64,000 nt of DNA from Alteriqipengyuania flavescens (lineage in GTDB: Bacteria; Pseudomonadota; Alphaproteobacteria; Sphingomonadales; Sphingomonadaceae), in contig NZ_CP129107.1 in assembly GCF_030406725.1 (NCBI RefSeq), positions 1,302,001 through 1,366,000 of the forward strand. Direction: 5' to 3'. The notes beneath the pieces were generated by a model. That model saw only the letters and a list, made by a program, of their open reading frames with translations. It had not been told where the DNA came from and ran no database searches. The position numbers and the translations under genes are program-made. Shown one piece after another: positions 57,236 through 64,000 of this stretch (position 1 is the stretch's first letter; the number at the start of each line of letters is the position of its first letter).

Positions 57236-57940
57236 ATGGGACGCAAGGGACGATCGAAACCGCGCTGGGGGCTGCGCCTGCTCGCGCTGCTGCTGCTCGT
57301 CGCCATCGTCGGCGGCGCATACGCCTATTGGCGCTTCGTCCACTGGACGCCGGAGCGCAGCGCATTTCCCGCCCAGGGCGCGGAGATCGGCGAAGGCGAC
57401 GGCTGGATCAACCTCGGCTCGCTGAAAGCGGTGGGGGCCGATTTCGTCTATCTCGATGCCAGCCGCGGCGCGATTGGGCGCGATCCCTCCTTCGCGCGCA
57501 ACTATGACGCCGCGCGCGCTGCGGGCTTGCGTTATGGCGCTGTGCACGCTTTCGACCCGTGCACTCCGGCAGAGCGGCAGGCGGCGAATTTCGTCACCGT
57601 CGTCCCGCGAGATGGCGATCTTCTGCCCCCGGCAGTCGCGCTGGAGGACGGGGCGGAGGTCTGCGAGGTGCGGATCAGCGACGCGGCGGTCGAAAGCGAG
57701 TTGATGACGCTCCTCAACCAGATCGAAAGCCACACCGGACAGCCAGCGATCCTGAAACTTTCGCCCGCCTTTGCCGCGAAGCATCCGCAGGTCGCCATGA
57801 TCGAGCGGAACCTGTGGCTGACGGGCGAGTATGTGCCGCCCGATTACGCCGGGCGGCCCTTCACGCTATGGACCGCCAACACCATGCTGCAGACCGAAGC
57901 GAGCGAGGATGCGCTGCGCTGGGTCGTGGCGCGACCGTAG
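57236..57940 (+). CDS. GH25-like (lysozyme fold) membrane-anchored protein
   Basis: 234 residues. A basic start and one N-terminal helix (GLRLLALLLLVAIVGGAYAY) anchor it to the inner membrane facing the periplasm. The body follows the GH25 muramidase order: INLGSLKAVGADFVYLDASR, DPSFARNYDAARAAGLRYGA with VHAFDPC, then PAVALEDG and QPAILKLSPAFAAKHPQVAM. The usual catalytic Asp/Glu pair (D-x-E) reads as Ala-Leu-Glu, and the KATEG motif is DASRG, so activity is doubtful. Twenty-one bases after the UPF0262 gene. Confidence 0.75.
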   Translation: MGRKGRSKPRWGLRLLALLLLVAIVGGAYAYWRFVHWTPERSAFPAQGAEIGEGDGWINLGSLKAVGADFVYLDASRGAIGRDPSFARNYDAARAAGLRYGAVHAFDPCTPAERQAANFVTVVPRDGDLLPPAVALEDGAEVCEVRISDAAVESELMTLLNQIESHTGQPAILKLSPAFAAKHPQVAMIERNLWLTGEYVPPDYAGRPFTLWTANTMLQTEASEDALRWVVARP

Positions 57941-57970
57941 TACAGCTTCGCCTTTGAGGATGATGCCCCG

Positions 57971-58381
57971 ATGAATTTCGACAAGCAGGCCCTGATCGAA
58001 GCGGCGCGTGACGCGGCGACGCGGGCCTATGCGCCCTATTCCGCCTTCAACGTGGGCGCTGCGCTCGCTTTTGCCGACGGCAGCATCGTGACCGGCAGCA
58101 ATGTCGAGAACGCGAGCTACGGCCTTTCGCTATGCGCGGAAACCGTGGCGGTTTCGAAGGCGATGAACGATGGGTTGCGGGGCGGGCTGATTGCGGTCGC
58201 CGTCACCGGACCGGCGGTGGAACCGATCACCCCGTGCGGACGCTGCCGCCAGGTTCTGAACGAACTAGCGGCGCTCGGGAATACGGATCCGCTGGTGCTG
58301 TGCGTCGGCGGCGAGGAAGTACGCGAGACGCAGCTGTCCGGCCTGCTTCCCCGCGCCTTCGGCCCGGCCAGCCTGACCTAG
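57971..58381 (+). CDS. cdd: cytidine deaminase
   Basis: 136 residues of the homotetrameric type. NVENASYGLSLCAETVAVSK has the catalytic Cys-Ala-Glu and ITPCGRCRQVLNELAAL the PCxxC zinc site. Deaminates cytidine and deoxycytidine for pyrimidine salvage. GATGATGCCCCG precedes the ATG at 57971. Its stop overlaps that of the convergent gene by four bases. Confidence 0.96.
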   Translation: MNFDKQALIEAARDAATRAYAPYSAFNVGAALAFADGSIVTGSNVENASYGLSLCAETVAVSKAMNDGLRGGLIAVAVTGPAVEPITPCGRCRQVLNELAALGNTDPLVLCVGGEEVRETQLSGLLPRAFGPASLT

Positions 58382-59328
58382 TCCTCCAGCTGCCAGCGCA
58401 CGTTGCGTACATAGCTCCCCGTCGTGGCTTCGCCGTCCAAGTCGAGCGCCGGATAATAGCGAGTAAAGCGCTTCAGGTCCTTGCAGGTCGCCTCTTCCAG
58501 ATAGGTCGAGCCGGAAGTCACCACGACGTCGCAGTCGATCGGGAAGCCGTAGACGTCGCCGGCCACTCTGGCTTTTACCGTACCCTCGATATCCTCGCGC
58601 AACGCGCGAGAAGGATACTGAATGCGATCGAGCTGGCTCTCATTGACGTTGAGCACCGGATCGCGATCGGTAACGCCAGCGGTTTCCCCCGGCGGGCGCG
58701 CCTGTTTGAGACGCTCACCAAGGCTTGATGCGCATTCATCGAGGCTGGTGATATAAGCACTGTTGATGTCGAGCGGGAACGGCTTCTCGCGCAGACCGGG
58801 CAGGTCGACGTAGAGGCCTTTTCGATCATCGGTGACGGCGCGGATTTTATCCATCACCATTTCATCCAGATTCCACCGAATTCGAAAAACGGGGGGACTG
58901 AACGTCTTGTATTGACCGCGCCCTGTAACGATGGGCTCACCTTCCCAAACCGAGATCGTAGGAAGCTGTGGAACGGGCCGGAAATTACCGTCCTCTTGGA
59001 AGCCTACCGGCTGCGTTTGCAAATCCATGGAGGCGAGGCCCCGGAACGGCTTCGTCAGCACGATGCTGTGGATGCCAGCGCGATCGAGATATGTCTGGAG
59101 CCTGCATTCGTAAGTCCCCGCGACCACATGCCACTGGGTCACCATGCGCGGGGCAGGGTGGGGTGGAACAGCGTTTGCAATCGGCGGCGAAACCCGAATG
59201 CCGGTTTCCTGGCGCGCATTATCGCTGGCGCTGTCCTGCGCGGCGGCGCTCCCGAATGCTAGCAAGGGCACACCGATAAAGACTGCCAATACACTTTTCA
59301 GAACGCTATTTCCGGTCCAGCCATTCAA
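58378..59328 (-). CDS. secreted protein with TonB-C-like domain
   Basis: 316 residues. Signal peptide [20 protein letters not shown] then Ala-Ala-Gln. The C-terminal third, [20 protein letters not shown] followed by [20 protein letters not shown], is a TonB C-terminal-like fold with two cysteines. The central part ([40 protein letters not shown]) is not recognised. The start is TTG at 59328, overlapping the M14 gene by 23 bases; a shorter start is possible. Periplasmic or outer-membrane associated by inference. Confidence 0.7.
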   Translation of the reverse strand: MNGWTGNSVLKSVLAVFIGVPLLAFGSAAAQDSASDNARQETGIRVSPPIANAVPPHPAPRMVTQWHVVAGTYECRLQTYLDRAGIHSIVLTKPFRGLASMDLQTQPVGFQEDGNFRPVPQLPTISVWEGEPIVTGRGQYKTFSPPVFRIRWNLDEMVMDKIRAVTDDRKGLYVDLPGLREKPFPLDINSAYITSLDECASSLGERLKQARPPGETAGVTDRDPVLNVNESQLDRIQYPSRALREDIEGTVKARVAGDVYGFPIDCDVVVTSGSTYLEEATCKDLKRFTRYYPALDLDGEATTGSYVRNVRWQLED

Positions 59329-60439
59329 GCAGCGCGGCCAGGCAGTCGCGCGCCAGCATGCGGCAGCGTTCCGGGCTCCAGCCCTGCTCCGGCTCCGGAC
59401 TGGCGGGATTGTCCTTGTACGGCATTTCCAGCGTCATCGCGGTTGCCCCGAAACGCTCGGCCACCTGGTTCGTGCTCATGGAAAGGTTCGCCTTGCCGGG
59501 CGCGGACTTGGTGTAGCCCTGCTCGGTCTGGAAGTCCGGCGTGCGGCGGTCGAGGATGGCCTCGTAGTCGTAGAAGCGCTGGCCGTGCTCGTCGGTCCAG
59601 CCGGGAATGCCTTCGTAGCCGGCCAGGAAGCTGACCGGAATTGCCTCGTCGCCGTGCACGTCCATCGCGAAAACGGGCGGGTTGGCATCCATCGCCTTCA
59701 GCAGATGGAAGACTTCGGGCGAATGCTCCTCGCTCGGCTCGACCCATTCGCGGTTGAGGTTGCGGCCCGCGGCATTGGTGCGCAGGTGCCCGCGGCGCGA
59801 TCCGTCGGGGTTGACGTTCGGCACCACGAAGAAACGGCAGCGCTTGCGCAGTTGCATGCCGACCGGATCGGCAGGATCGGTCAGGCAATCGAGCGCGCCT
59901 TCCATCCACCATTCGGCCTGCGTTTCGCCCGGATGCTGGCGGGCATAGAGCCACACGGTCGTGTCGCCTTCGCCCATCTCGAGGCAGTCGAGCGGCTGGC
60001 CGTCGACCGAGTTGCCGATATTGTGGTGCGTCACGCCTTCGCTCGCCGCCGCTTCGGCCACCAGGTCATGGTGCCGTTCCATCGAATAGGGCGCGAAATA
60101 GGCAAACCAGGCGATGTCACCTGCGGGCGCGTGGCGGATGGTCAGCGTGCCGCCGTCCTCGCCAGCGTCGAAGCTGCTTTTCGCGCGGGTCCAGTAATCG
60201 CGGTCTTCCGACACGACGGCGTCGTAATCCTCCCACCCCTTGGGATAGGCGCTGTCGTTGAGGCCGGTAATCTTCAGCGTCAATTCGCGCCCGCCCGCGC
60301 CGGAGACGCGGAAATGGAACCACTGCTTGAATTCGCCGCCCGCGTCATAGGGAATGGCGAGCTTCGCGTTGTCGCCGTCGATCGACAGCACTTCGATATT
60401 GCCGCTGTCGAAAGCGGAATTGATTGCAATGCCGGCCAT
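59306..60439 (-). CDS. M14-family zinc carboxypeptidase (AGBL/cytosolic-type)
   Basis: 377 residues. An N-terminal beta domain ([20 protein letters not shown]) precedes the peptidase with [20 protein letters not shown] (His-x2-Glu), [32 protein letters not shown] (third zinc His) and [13 protein letters not shown] (catalytic Glu). This is the cytosolic carboxypeptidase-like subgroup of M14. No signal peptide. The ATG at 60439 shares a base with the upstream lipoprotein stop (TGATG). Confidence 0.92.
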   Translation of the reverse strand: MAGIAINSAFDSGNIEVLSIDGDNAKLAIPYDAGGEFKQWFHFRVSGAGGRELTLKITGLNDSAYPKGWEDYDAVVSEDRDYWTRAKSSFDAGEDGGTLTIRHAPAGDIAWFAYFAPYSMERHHDLVAEAAASEGVTHHNIGNSVDGQPLDCLEMGEGDTTVWLYARQHPGETQAEWWMEGALDCLTDPADPVGMQLRKRCRFFVVPNVNPDGSRRGHLRTNAAGRNLNREWVEPSEEHSPEVFHLLKAMDANPPVFAMDVHGDEAIPVSFLAGYEGIPGWTDEHGQRFYDYEAILDRRTPDFQTEQGYTKSAPGKANLSMSTNQVAERFGATAMTLEMPYKDNPASPEPEQGWSPERCRMLARDCLAALLEWLDRK

Positions 60440-61023
60440 CAGTCGAGCTCCACTTCGTAGGAGACGCCGTTGTCGCCGGGGAATCCTTCGAACAGCGCGG
60501 CGGCAAGCGCATCGGCCGCGGCGGCCTGGCTGGCGTAGTCGGAGTTGGGCCCGGTCGCGAGCGTGGCGCGGCCTTCCCACACGGCGGCGCCCAGCGAATC
60601 GCGGATCGAGACCGAAAGCTGCGTCTCCCGGTTCGGGGCCTCGCGCCCGCCGAGCGAGATGCCGACGCCTGCGCCCACGCCCGAACCATAGGTGCCGGTG
60701 GACCCGCCCGCGCCCACGGTGACGGGGGAGCGGCGATAGGCGCCGTCGATCGGCGTCACGTCCACGGTCACCCGCGCCGTCAGATAGCGGCCGCTGCGAT
60801 TGGTGATGGCGTAACCGGATTTTTCGACTTCGCGTGCTACGGCGCTGACGAACTCGGGCGGGACGTTGAGGTTGGCAGCCTCAACGACGATAGAATCGTT
60901 CGCCGTCAGGGCGCTGCGATCATCGGCCACGAAGCGGTCGACCGCGACGGGGGAGGTATAGGGTGTCGTACACCCGGGAAGGACGGTAAGGGCGGCAAGC
61001 GCCAGGGGGAGGTAGGCTTTCAT
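60439..61023 (-). CDS. DUF4136-like lipoprotein
   Basis: 194 residues: [20 protein letters not shown] is a lipoprotein signal. The mature part has [40 protein letters not shown], a Gly-rich segment ([13 protein letters not shown]) and [20 protein letters not shown], close to DUF4136-type envelope lipoproteins. Probably outer-membrane. Coupled to the M14 gene. Exact family uncertain. Confidence 0.75.
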   Translation of the reverse strand: MKAYLPLALAALTVLPGCTTPYTSPVAVDRFVADDRSALTANDSIVVEAANLNVPPEFVSAVAREVEKSGYAITNRSGRYLTARVTVDVTPIDGAYRRSPVTVGAGGSTGTYGSGVGAGVGISLGGREAPNRETQLSVSIRDSLGAAVWEGRATLATGPNSDYASQAAAADALAAALFEGFPGDNGVSYEVELD

Positions 61024-61087
61024 GGCGCGTGCATAGCGCCGGCCACCGCTTGCCGCAATTCGCGTTTGATTGGAGCAGGATAGGCAG

Positions 61088-62119
61088 ATGAGTTCGAAAA
61101 CACCCGTTCTGGTTACCGGCGGGGCCGGGTACATCGGCAGCCACGCGGTGCTGGCGCTGAACGATGCCGGCTGGCCGGTCGCGGTGATCGACAACCTTGC
61201 CACCGGCTTTCGCTTCGCCGTGCCGGACGATGTGCCGTTCTACGAAGGCGATATCGGCGACGGCGCGCTGCTGAAGCGTATCTTTGCAGAACAGGGGATG
61301 GGCGGCGGTCAGGGGGAAGGCAGGGGTGCGATCATGCATTTCGCCGGCTCCGTCGTGGTGCCGGAATCGGTCGCCGATCCGCTCAAGTATTATCGCAACA
61401 ACACTGCGCGCACGCGCGACCTGCTGGAAAGCGCAGTTTCTGCCGGCGTGCCGCACATGATCTTCAGCTCCACCGCCGCGACCTATGGCATCCCGGAGGA
61501 AACGCCCGTGGCGGAGGATGCACCGCAGCGCCCGATCAACCCCTACGGCATGTCCAAGCTGATGAGCGAGGCGATGCTGGCGGATACCGCCGCCGCGCAC
61601 GATTTCTCGTTTTGCGCGCTGCGCTATTTCAACGTGGCGGGCGCCGATCCGCAGGGGCGGACGGGTCAGTCTACGGCGGGCGCGACGCACCTGATCAAGG
61701 TGGCGGTGGAGGCTGCGCTCGGCCAGCGCGACGGGGTCGACGTGTTCGGGACCGATTACGACACGCCCGACGGGACGGGGGTGCGCGACTACATCCATGT
61801 CAGCGATCTTGCCGCCGCCCATGTCCATGCGCTGGAGGCTTTGCTGGCGCAGCCCGGCCGCTCGCTGACGATGAATTGCGGGTATGGGCGCGGGTTTTCC
61901 GTGCTGGAGGTTCTCGACGCCGTGGACCGCGTGACCAATTCCAGGACCGAGCGGCGGATGCAGCCGCGCCGGGCCGGGGATCCGCCCGCGCTCACCGCCG
62001 ATAATGCGCGCATCCTGGCAACGCTGCCGTGGCGTCCGCAGCACGACGACCTCGAAACCATCGTCGCCCATGCGCTGCAGTGGGAACGCAAACTCGCCGA
62101 TATTCGCTCTTCCGGTTGA
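61088..62119 (+). CDS. galE: UDP-glucose 4-epimerase
   Basis: 343 residues. NAD-binding VLVTGGAGYIGSHAVLALND, the catalytic FSSTAATYG and PINPYGMSKLMSEAML (Tyr-x3-Lys), ALRYFNVAGADPQGRTGQST and DYDTPDGTGVRDYIHVSDLA. Interconverts UDP-glucose and UDP-galactose. ATG 61088 with AGGATAGGCAG upstream is preferred over 61070. With galT and galK reduced to a fossil at 47270, it most likely supplies UDP-galactose for envelope sugars rather than galactose catabolism. Confidence 0.95.
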   Translation: MSSKTPVLVTGGAGYIGSHAVLALNDAGWPVAVIDNLATGFRFAVPDDVPFYEGDIGDGALLKRIFAEQGMGGGQGEGRGAIMHFAGSVVVPESVADPLKYYRNNTARTRDLLESAVSAGVPHMIFSSTAATYGIPEETPVAEDAPQRPINPYGMSKLMSEAMLADTAAAHDFSFCALRYFNVAGADPQGRTGQSTAGATHLIKVAVEAALGQRDGVDVFGTDYDTPDGTGVRDYIHVSDLAAAHVHALEALLAQPGRSLTMNCGYGRGFSVLEVLDAVDRVTNSRTERRMQPRRAGDPPALTADNARILATLPWRPQHDDLETIVAHALQWERKLADIRSSG

Positions 62120-62205
62120 CTTATCCGCGACCGGACCTTAGCAGCCCGCCTTGAATTTGACGCGCCGGACCCCATTTCTGGCGCGTAACTTTTTGGAAAA
62201 AGACC

Positions 62206-62331
62206 ATGAAAATCCGCAATAGCCTCAAGTCGCTCAAGAACCGCCACCGCGATTGCCGCGTGATTCGTCGTCGCGGGCGGACCTATGTGATCAACAAGAC
62301 CAACCGCCGCTTCAAGGCCCGCCAGGGCTGA
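62206..62331 (+). CDS. rpmJ: 50S ribosomal protein L36
   Basis: 41 residues: [20 protein letters not shown], then [20 protein letters not shown] and G. This is the type with only one of the zinc ligands kept (C-minus form) common in alphaproteobacteria. TTGGAAAAAGACC precedes the ATG. Followed by a terminator. Confidence 0.97.
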   Translation: MKIRNSLKSLKNRHRDCRVIRRRGRTYVINKTNRRFKARQG

Positions 62332-62374
62332 CCGACGCCCGCCGCGCGTTCGTCGCGGCGATGGTTGAACGAAG

Positions 62375-62401
62375 AGCCTCCGCGCGTGCGGGGGCTTTTT
62401 G
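62375..62401 (+). terminator. rho-independent terminator after rpmJ
   Basis: AGCCTCCGC (62375-62383) and GCGGGGGCT (62388-62396) form a 9-base stem with one G-T pair and a 4-base loop, followed by five T. Confidence 0.9.
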
Positions 62402-62419
62402 TGTTTGGAGAGAGTGCAT

Positions 62420-63034
62420 ATGAGCCAGCCAAACACGGTGGTCTTCGATGTCGGGCGGGTGCTGTATCGCTGGCAGCTTTCGGGCCTGCTCGAAAAGGTG
62501 GTGGACGATCCCGTGCGCCTCGCCTTCGCGCTGGAGCATGTCGTCACCGAGGAATGGCATTTCCGCGCCGACCAGGGCGAGCGGCTGGCCGACATGGTGC
62601 CGCAGCGTATCGCCGAATTCCCCGAATACGAGGACGCGCTCCACGCCTACGCGACGCGCTTCAACGAAACCATTCCGGGCCCGGTGGAAGGCTCGCACGA
62701 GCTGGTCGAGCGGCTGGACGCGGCGGGCGTCCCCTTGTTCGCGCTGACCAATTTCGGCGAGGAATTCTGGGCCGACTTCCGCCCGACCGCCCCGATCTTC
62801 GACCGCTTCCGGGACATCATCGTTTCGGGCACCGAACGGGTCGCGAAACCCGAGGAAGCGATCTACCGCATCGTCGAGCAGCGCAGCGGCCGCGCGCCTG
62901 CGGACATCTTCTTCATCGACGACAATGCCGCGAACATCGCCGCTGCCGAGGCGCGGGGCTGGACCGGCCACCTGTTCGCCGATGCGGACACTCTGGAAGC
63001 GGACCTCGTCGCGCGCGGATTCCTGTCCGCATAG
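62420..63034 (+). CDS. HAD-superfamily hydrolase
   Basis: 204 residues of HAD subfamily IA with the motifs NTVVFDVGRVLYRWQ (motif I, but with Asp-Val-Gly: the second Asp is Gly), FALTNFG (motif II), VSGTERVAKPEEAIYRIVEQ (motif III Lys) and IFFIDDNAANIAAAEARGWT (motif IV). The DVG form is common in YihX-like phosphatases, which use D-x-G in this position. Substrate unknown; small phosphate esters are likely. ATG 62420 preceded by GGAGAGAG. Confidence 0.9.
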   Translation: MSQPNTVVFDVGRVLYRWQLSGLLEKVVDDPVRLAFALEHVVTEEWHFRADQGERLADMVPQRIAEFPEYEDALHAYATRFNETIPGPVEGSHELVERLDAAGVPLFALTNFGEEFWADFRPTAPIFDRFRDIIVSGTERVAKPEEAIYRIVEQRSGRAPADIFFIDDNAANIAAAEARGWTGHLFADADTLEADLVARGFLSA

Positions 63035-63039
63035 AAAAA

Positions 63040-63070
63040 GCCCCTCGCCGGCGATCTGCCAGCGAGGGGC
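63040..63070 (-). terminator. rho-independent terminator for the CC_3452-type gene
   Basis: GCCCCTCGC (63040-63048) pairs with GCGAGGGGC (63062-63070). On the minus strand the stem is followed by TTTTTC, so it ends the gene at 63120; the AAAAAG before it may also stop the HAD transcript weakly. Confidence 0.85.
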
Positions 63071-63119
63071 CACGAGGTCGCCGCGCGAGAGAGGGAGGCG
63101 CGGCGGAGATGGAAGCGGC

Positions 63120-63455
63120 TCAGCCGTTGCAGCGCGCCAGGTCGGCGGCATCCAGCGCTTCGTCTTTCGCGGAGAACGCGGTCACTTCGCCGAATTCGCG
63201 GGCGAACCGCTCGCAATCGATCACCGCGCGCGAGCGACCCTGCGTGCCGATGCACTTGGTCCCTTCGCAGCGCCACATTACGCCGCGGACGATTTCGGTG
63301 CGGCCTTCGGAAACCGGCTGTGCCAGCTCGGCGCGGTAGAACACCTCCGGGGCCTTGGCTTCGGCGGGCGTGGTCACGATGCCGAAGCTGGCGGCAGTAT
63401 ATAGCGCGGCGATGGCCAGGCCGGCGGTGGGGCGAAAAATCTTCGATGCAGTCAT
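63120..63455 (-). CDS. CC_3452-family small secreted protein
   Basis: 111 residues with signal peptide (FRPTAGLAIAALYTAASFGI to AEA) and mature text VFYRAELAQPVSEGRTEIVR, GVMWRCEGTKCIGTQGRSRA and VIDCERFAREFGEVTAFSAK with EALDAADLARCNG. Four cysteines likely form two disulfides. This small family is common in sphingomonads; role unknown. ATG 63455 with AGGGAGCTGACC upstream. Divergent from the HxlR-type gene. Confidence 0.85.
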   Translation of the reverse strand: MTASKIFRPTAGLAIAALYTAASFGIVTTPAEAKAPEVFYRAELAQPVSEGRTEIVRGVMWRCEGTKCIGTQGRSRAVIDCERFAREFGEVTAFSAKDEALDAADLARCNG

Positions 63456-63561
63456 GGTCAGCTCCCTGAAAGAGGGTTTTGGAGAGGGCGCCAACCGGTC
63501 CTCCGGCCGATTCTGCGTCGACCGCAATTTCCAGTTGCGAACCGCTACCTATTTCAATAGA

Positions 63562-63581
63562 TTTTAAGTTGCAACCTAAAA
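63562..63581. promoter_or_regulatory. palindromic operator candidate for the HxlR regulator
   Basis: TTTTAAGTTGCAACCTAAAA is a 20-base palindrome with 9 of 10 positions matching, centred 71 bases before the HxlR start, in an otherwise GC-rich stretch. Repeats of GTTGCAAC type are bound by HxlR-family proteins and the site lies between two divergent genes. Confidence 0.6.
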
Positions 63582-63642
63582 CTGGAATAATTGTGCAGCC
63601 CGGCGCTTTGCGCGCTATATCGCGGCCCGGGAAAGGAATTTT

Positions 63643-64000
63643 ATGGGCGAGTTGAGAGAACCCCTGGGCGAGCTTGCGGCGTGCGGCCTGCCCGGTGCAC
63701 TGGAAGTGATGGGCGAACGCTGGAGCTTCATGATCCTGCGCGCCAGCTTCAACGGCGTGCATCATTTCGAGGAATTTCTCGACGAACTGGGCATCGCCCG
63801 CAACATCCTCTCGAGTCGCCTGACGAAGCTGGTCGAGCATGGCATTCTCGCGCGCACGCCGTGCCCGGACGACCGACGCAAGATCGAATACCGTCTGACC
63901 GAGAAGGGCTTCGACCTGCTGCCCGCCATGCTCGCGCTGCGCCAGTGGGGCATGAAATACGGCGCGGAGTTCAGCGAGAACCCGGTGCTGGTGGACAAGC
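63643..64000 (+). CDS. HxlR-family transcriptional regulator, cut by the window end
   Basis: The first 119 residues are visible: CGLPGALEVMGERWSFMILR, SFNGVHHFEEFLDELGIARN, ILSSRLTKLVEHGILARTPC, DDRRKIEYRLTEKGFDLLPA. This is a typical HxlR winged helix with the N-terminal Cys (ACGLPG) used by thiol-sensing members. GGAAAGGAAT precedes the ATG. The C-terminus is outside the window. Confidence 0.92.
   Translation, partial: MGELREPLGELAACGLPGALEVMGERWSFMILRASFNGVHHFEEFLDELGIARNILSSRLTKLVEHGILARTPCPDDRRKIEYRLTEKGFDLLPAMLALRQWGMKYGAEFSENPVLVDK

Noticed and set aside
56453-57784. Long minus-strand frame across the UPF0262 and GH25-like genes
   Set aside because: Runs through two plus-strand genes and part of dnaB with no ribosome site; a codon-bias shadow.

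Overview
The window looks like the chromosome of an alphaproteobacterium of the order Sphingomonadales, most probably an Erythrobacteraceae-type genome. This rests on high GC, two large TonB-dependent receptors, and housekeeping genes of alphaproteobacterial style (UPF0262, a 41-residue L36, RpoZ, DnaB, FtsH, DUF3667, DUF3072, a CC_3452-type small protein). No rRNA, tRNA or CRISPR array was recognised.

Layout. 1-2600 is a scrapyard of mobile DNA: a 3'-cut IS3 transposase, an IS110-family (IS1111-type) element with sub-terminal inverted repeats, and a gene fragment broken by an in-frame stop. 2705-5516 (minus) is a compact polysaccharide operon: small membrane protein, processive family-2 glycosyltransferase and an outer-membrane barrel. 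5861-9952 is an Rrf2 regulator, a YezD-type protein, a TonB receptor and a TauE-type exporter, with an IscR/Rrf2-like operator, suggestive of sulfur scavenging. 10239-11759 is a UbiB/ABC1 kinase. 12119-15847 is a full arsenic operon (arsR, two different arsenate reductases, arsB, a frameshifted ynfA, arsH) with two ArsR-type palindromes.

16040-37654 is an accessory/defence island: two DEDDh exonucleases around two unknown genes; a sigma-like gene cut by an IS3 element that also cuts a giant helicase-nuclease; a type I restriction operon (hsdM-hsdS-unknown-DUF262/HNH-hsdR); an integrase fragment; and a two-gene module of an unknown protein plus a phospholipase-D-fold protein, which carries an in-frame amber and two frameshifts and is the best candidate for an undescribed system.

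37945-43107 (minus) is a phosphate-scavenging operon: TonB receptor, beta-propeller phytase and PhoX-like phosphatase behind a candidate Pho box. 43647-44930 holds a broken lipoprotein gene and a broken IS5-family element. 44914-47138 (minus) is an operon of enoyl-CoA hydratase, a tautomerase-like protein, a VOC protein and an HxlR regulator. 47270-47637 is a fossil in which remnants of galT and galK are joined. From 47722 on the region is core chromosome: manC-manA, ftsH, lipoprotein, DUF3667 (amber-interrupted), DUF3072, rpoZ, a PLD/cardiolipin-synthase-like enzyme, dnaB, UPF0262, a GH25-like protein, cdd, a TonB-C-like secreted protein, an M14 carboxypeptidase, a lipoprotein, galE, rpmJ, a HAD hydrolase, a small secreted protein and an HxlR regulator running off the end.

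A striking property of the window is the number of disrupted genes (in-frame stops at 2003, 34890, 43764 and 52278; frameshifts at about 14900, 36860, 37128 and 44537). This is either active gene decay or sequence error and needs read-level checking. All assignments are from reading the sequence; no database search was run.
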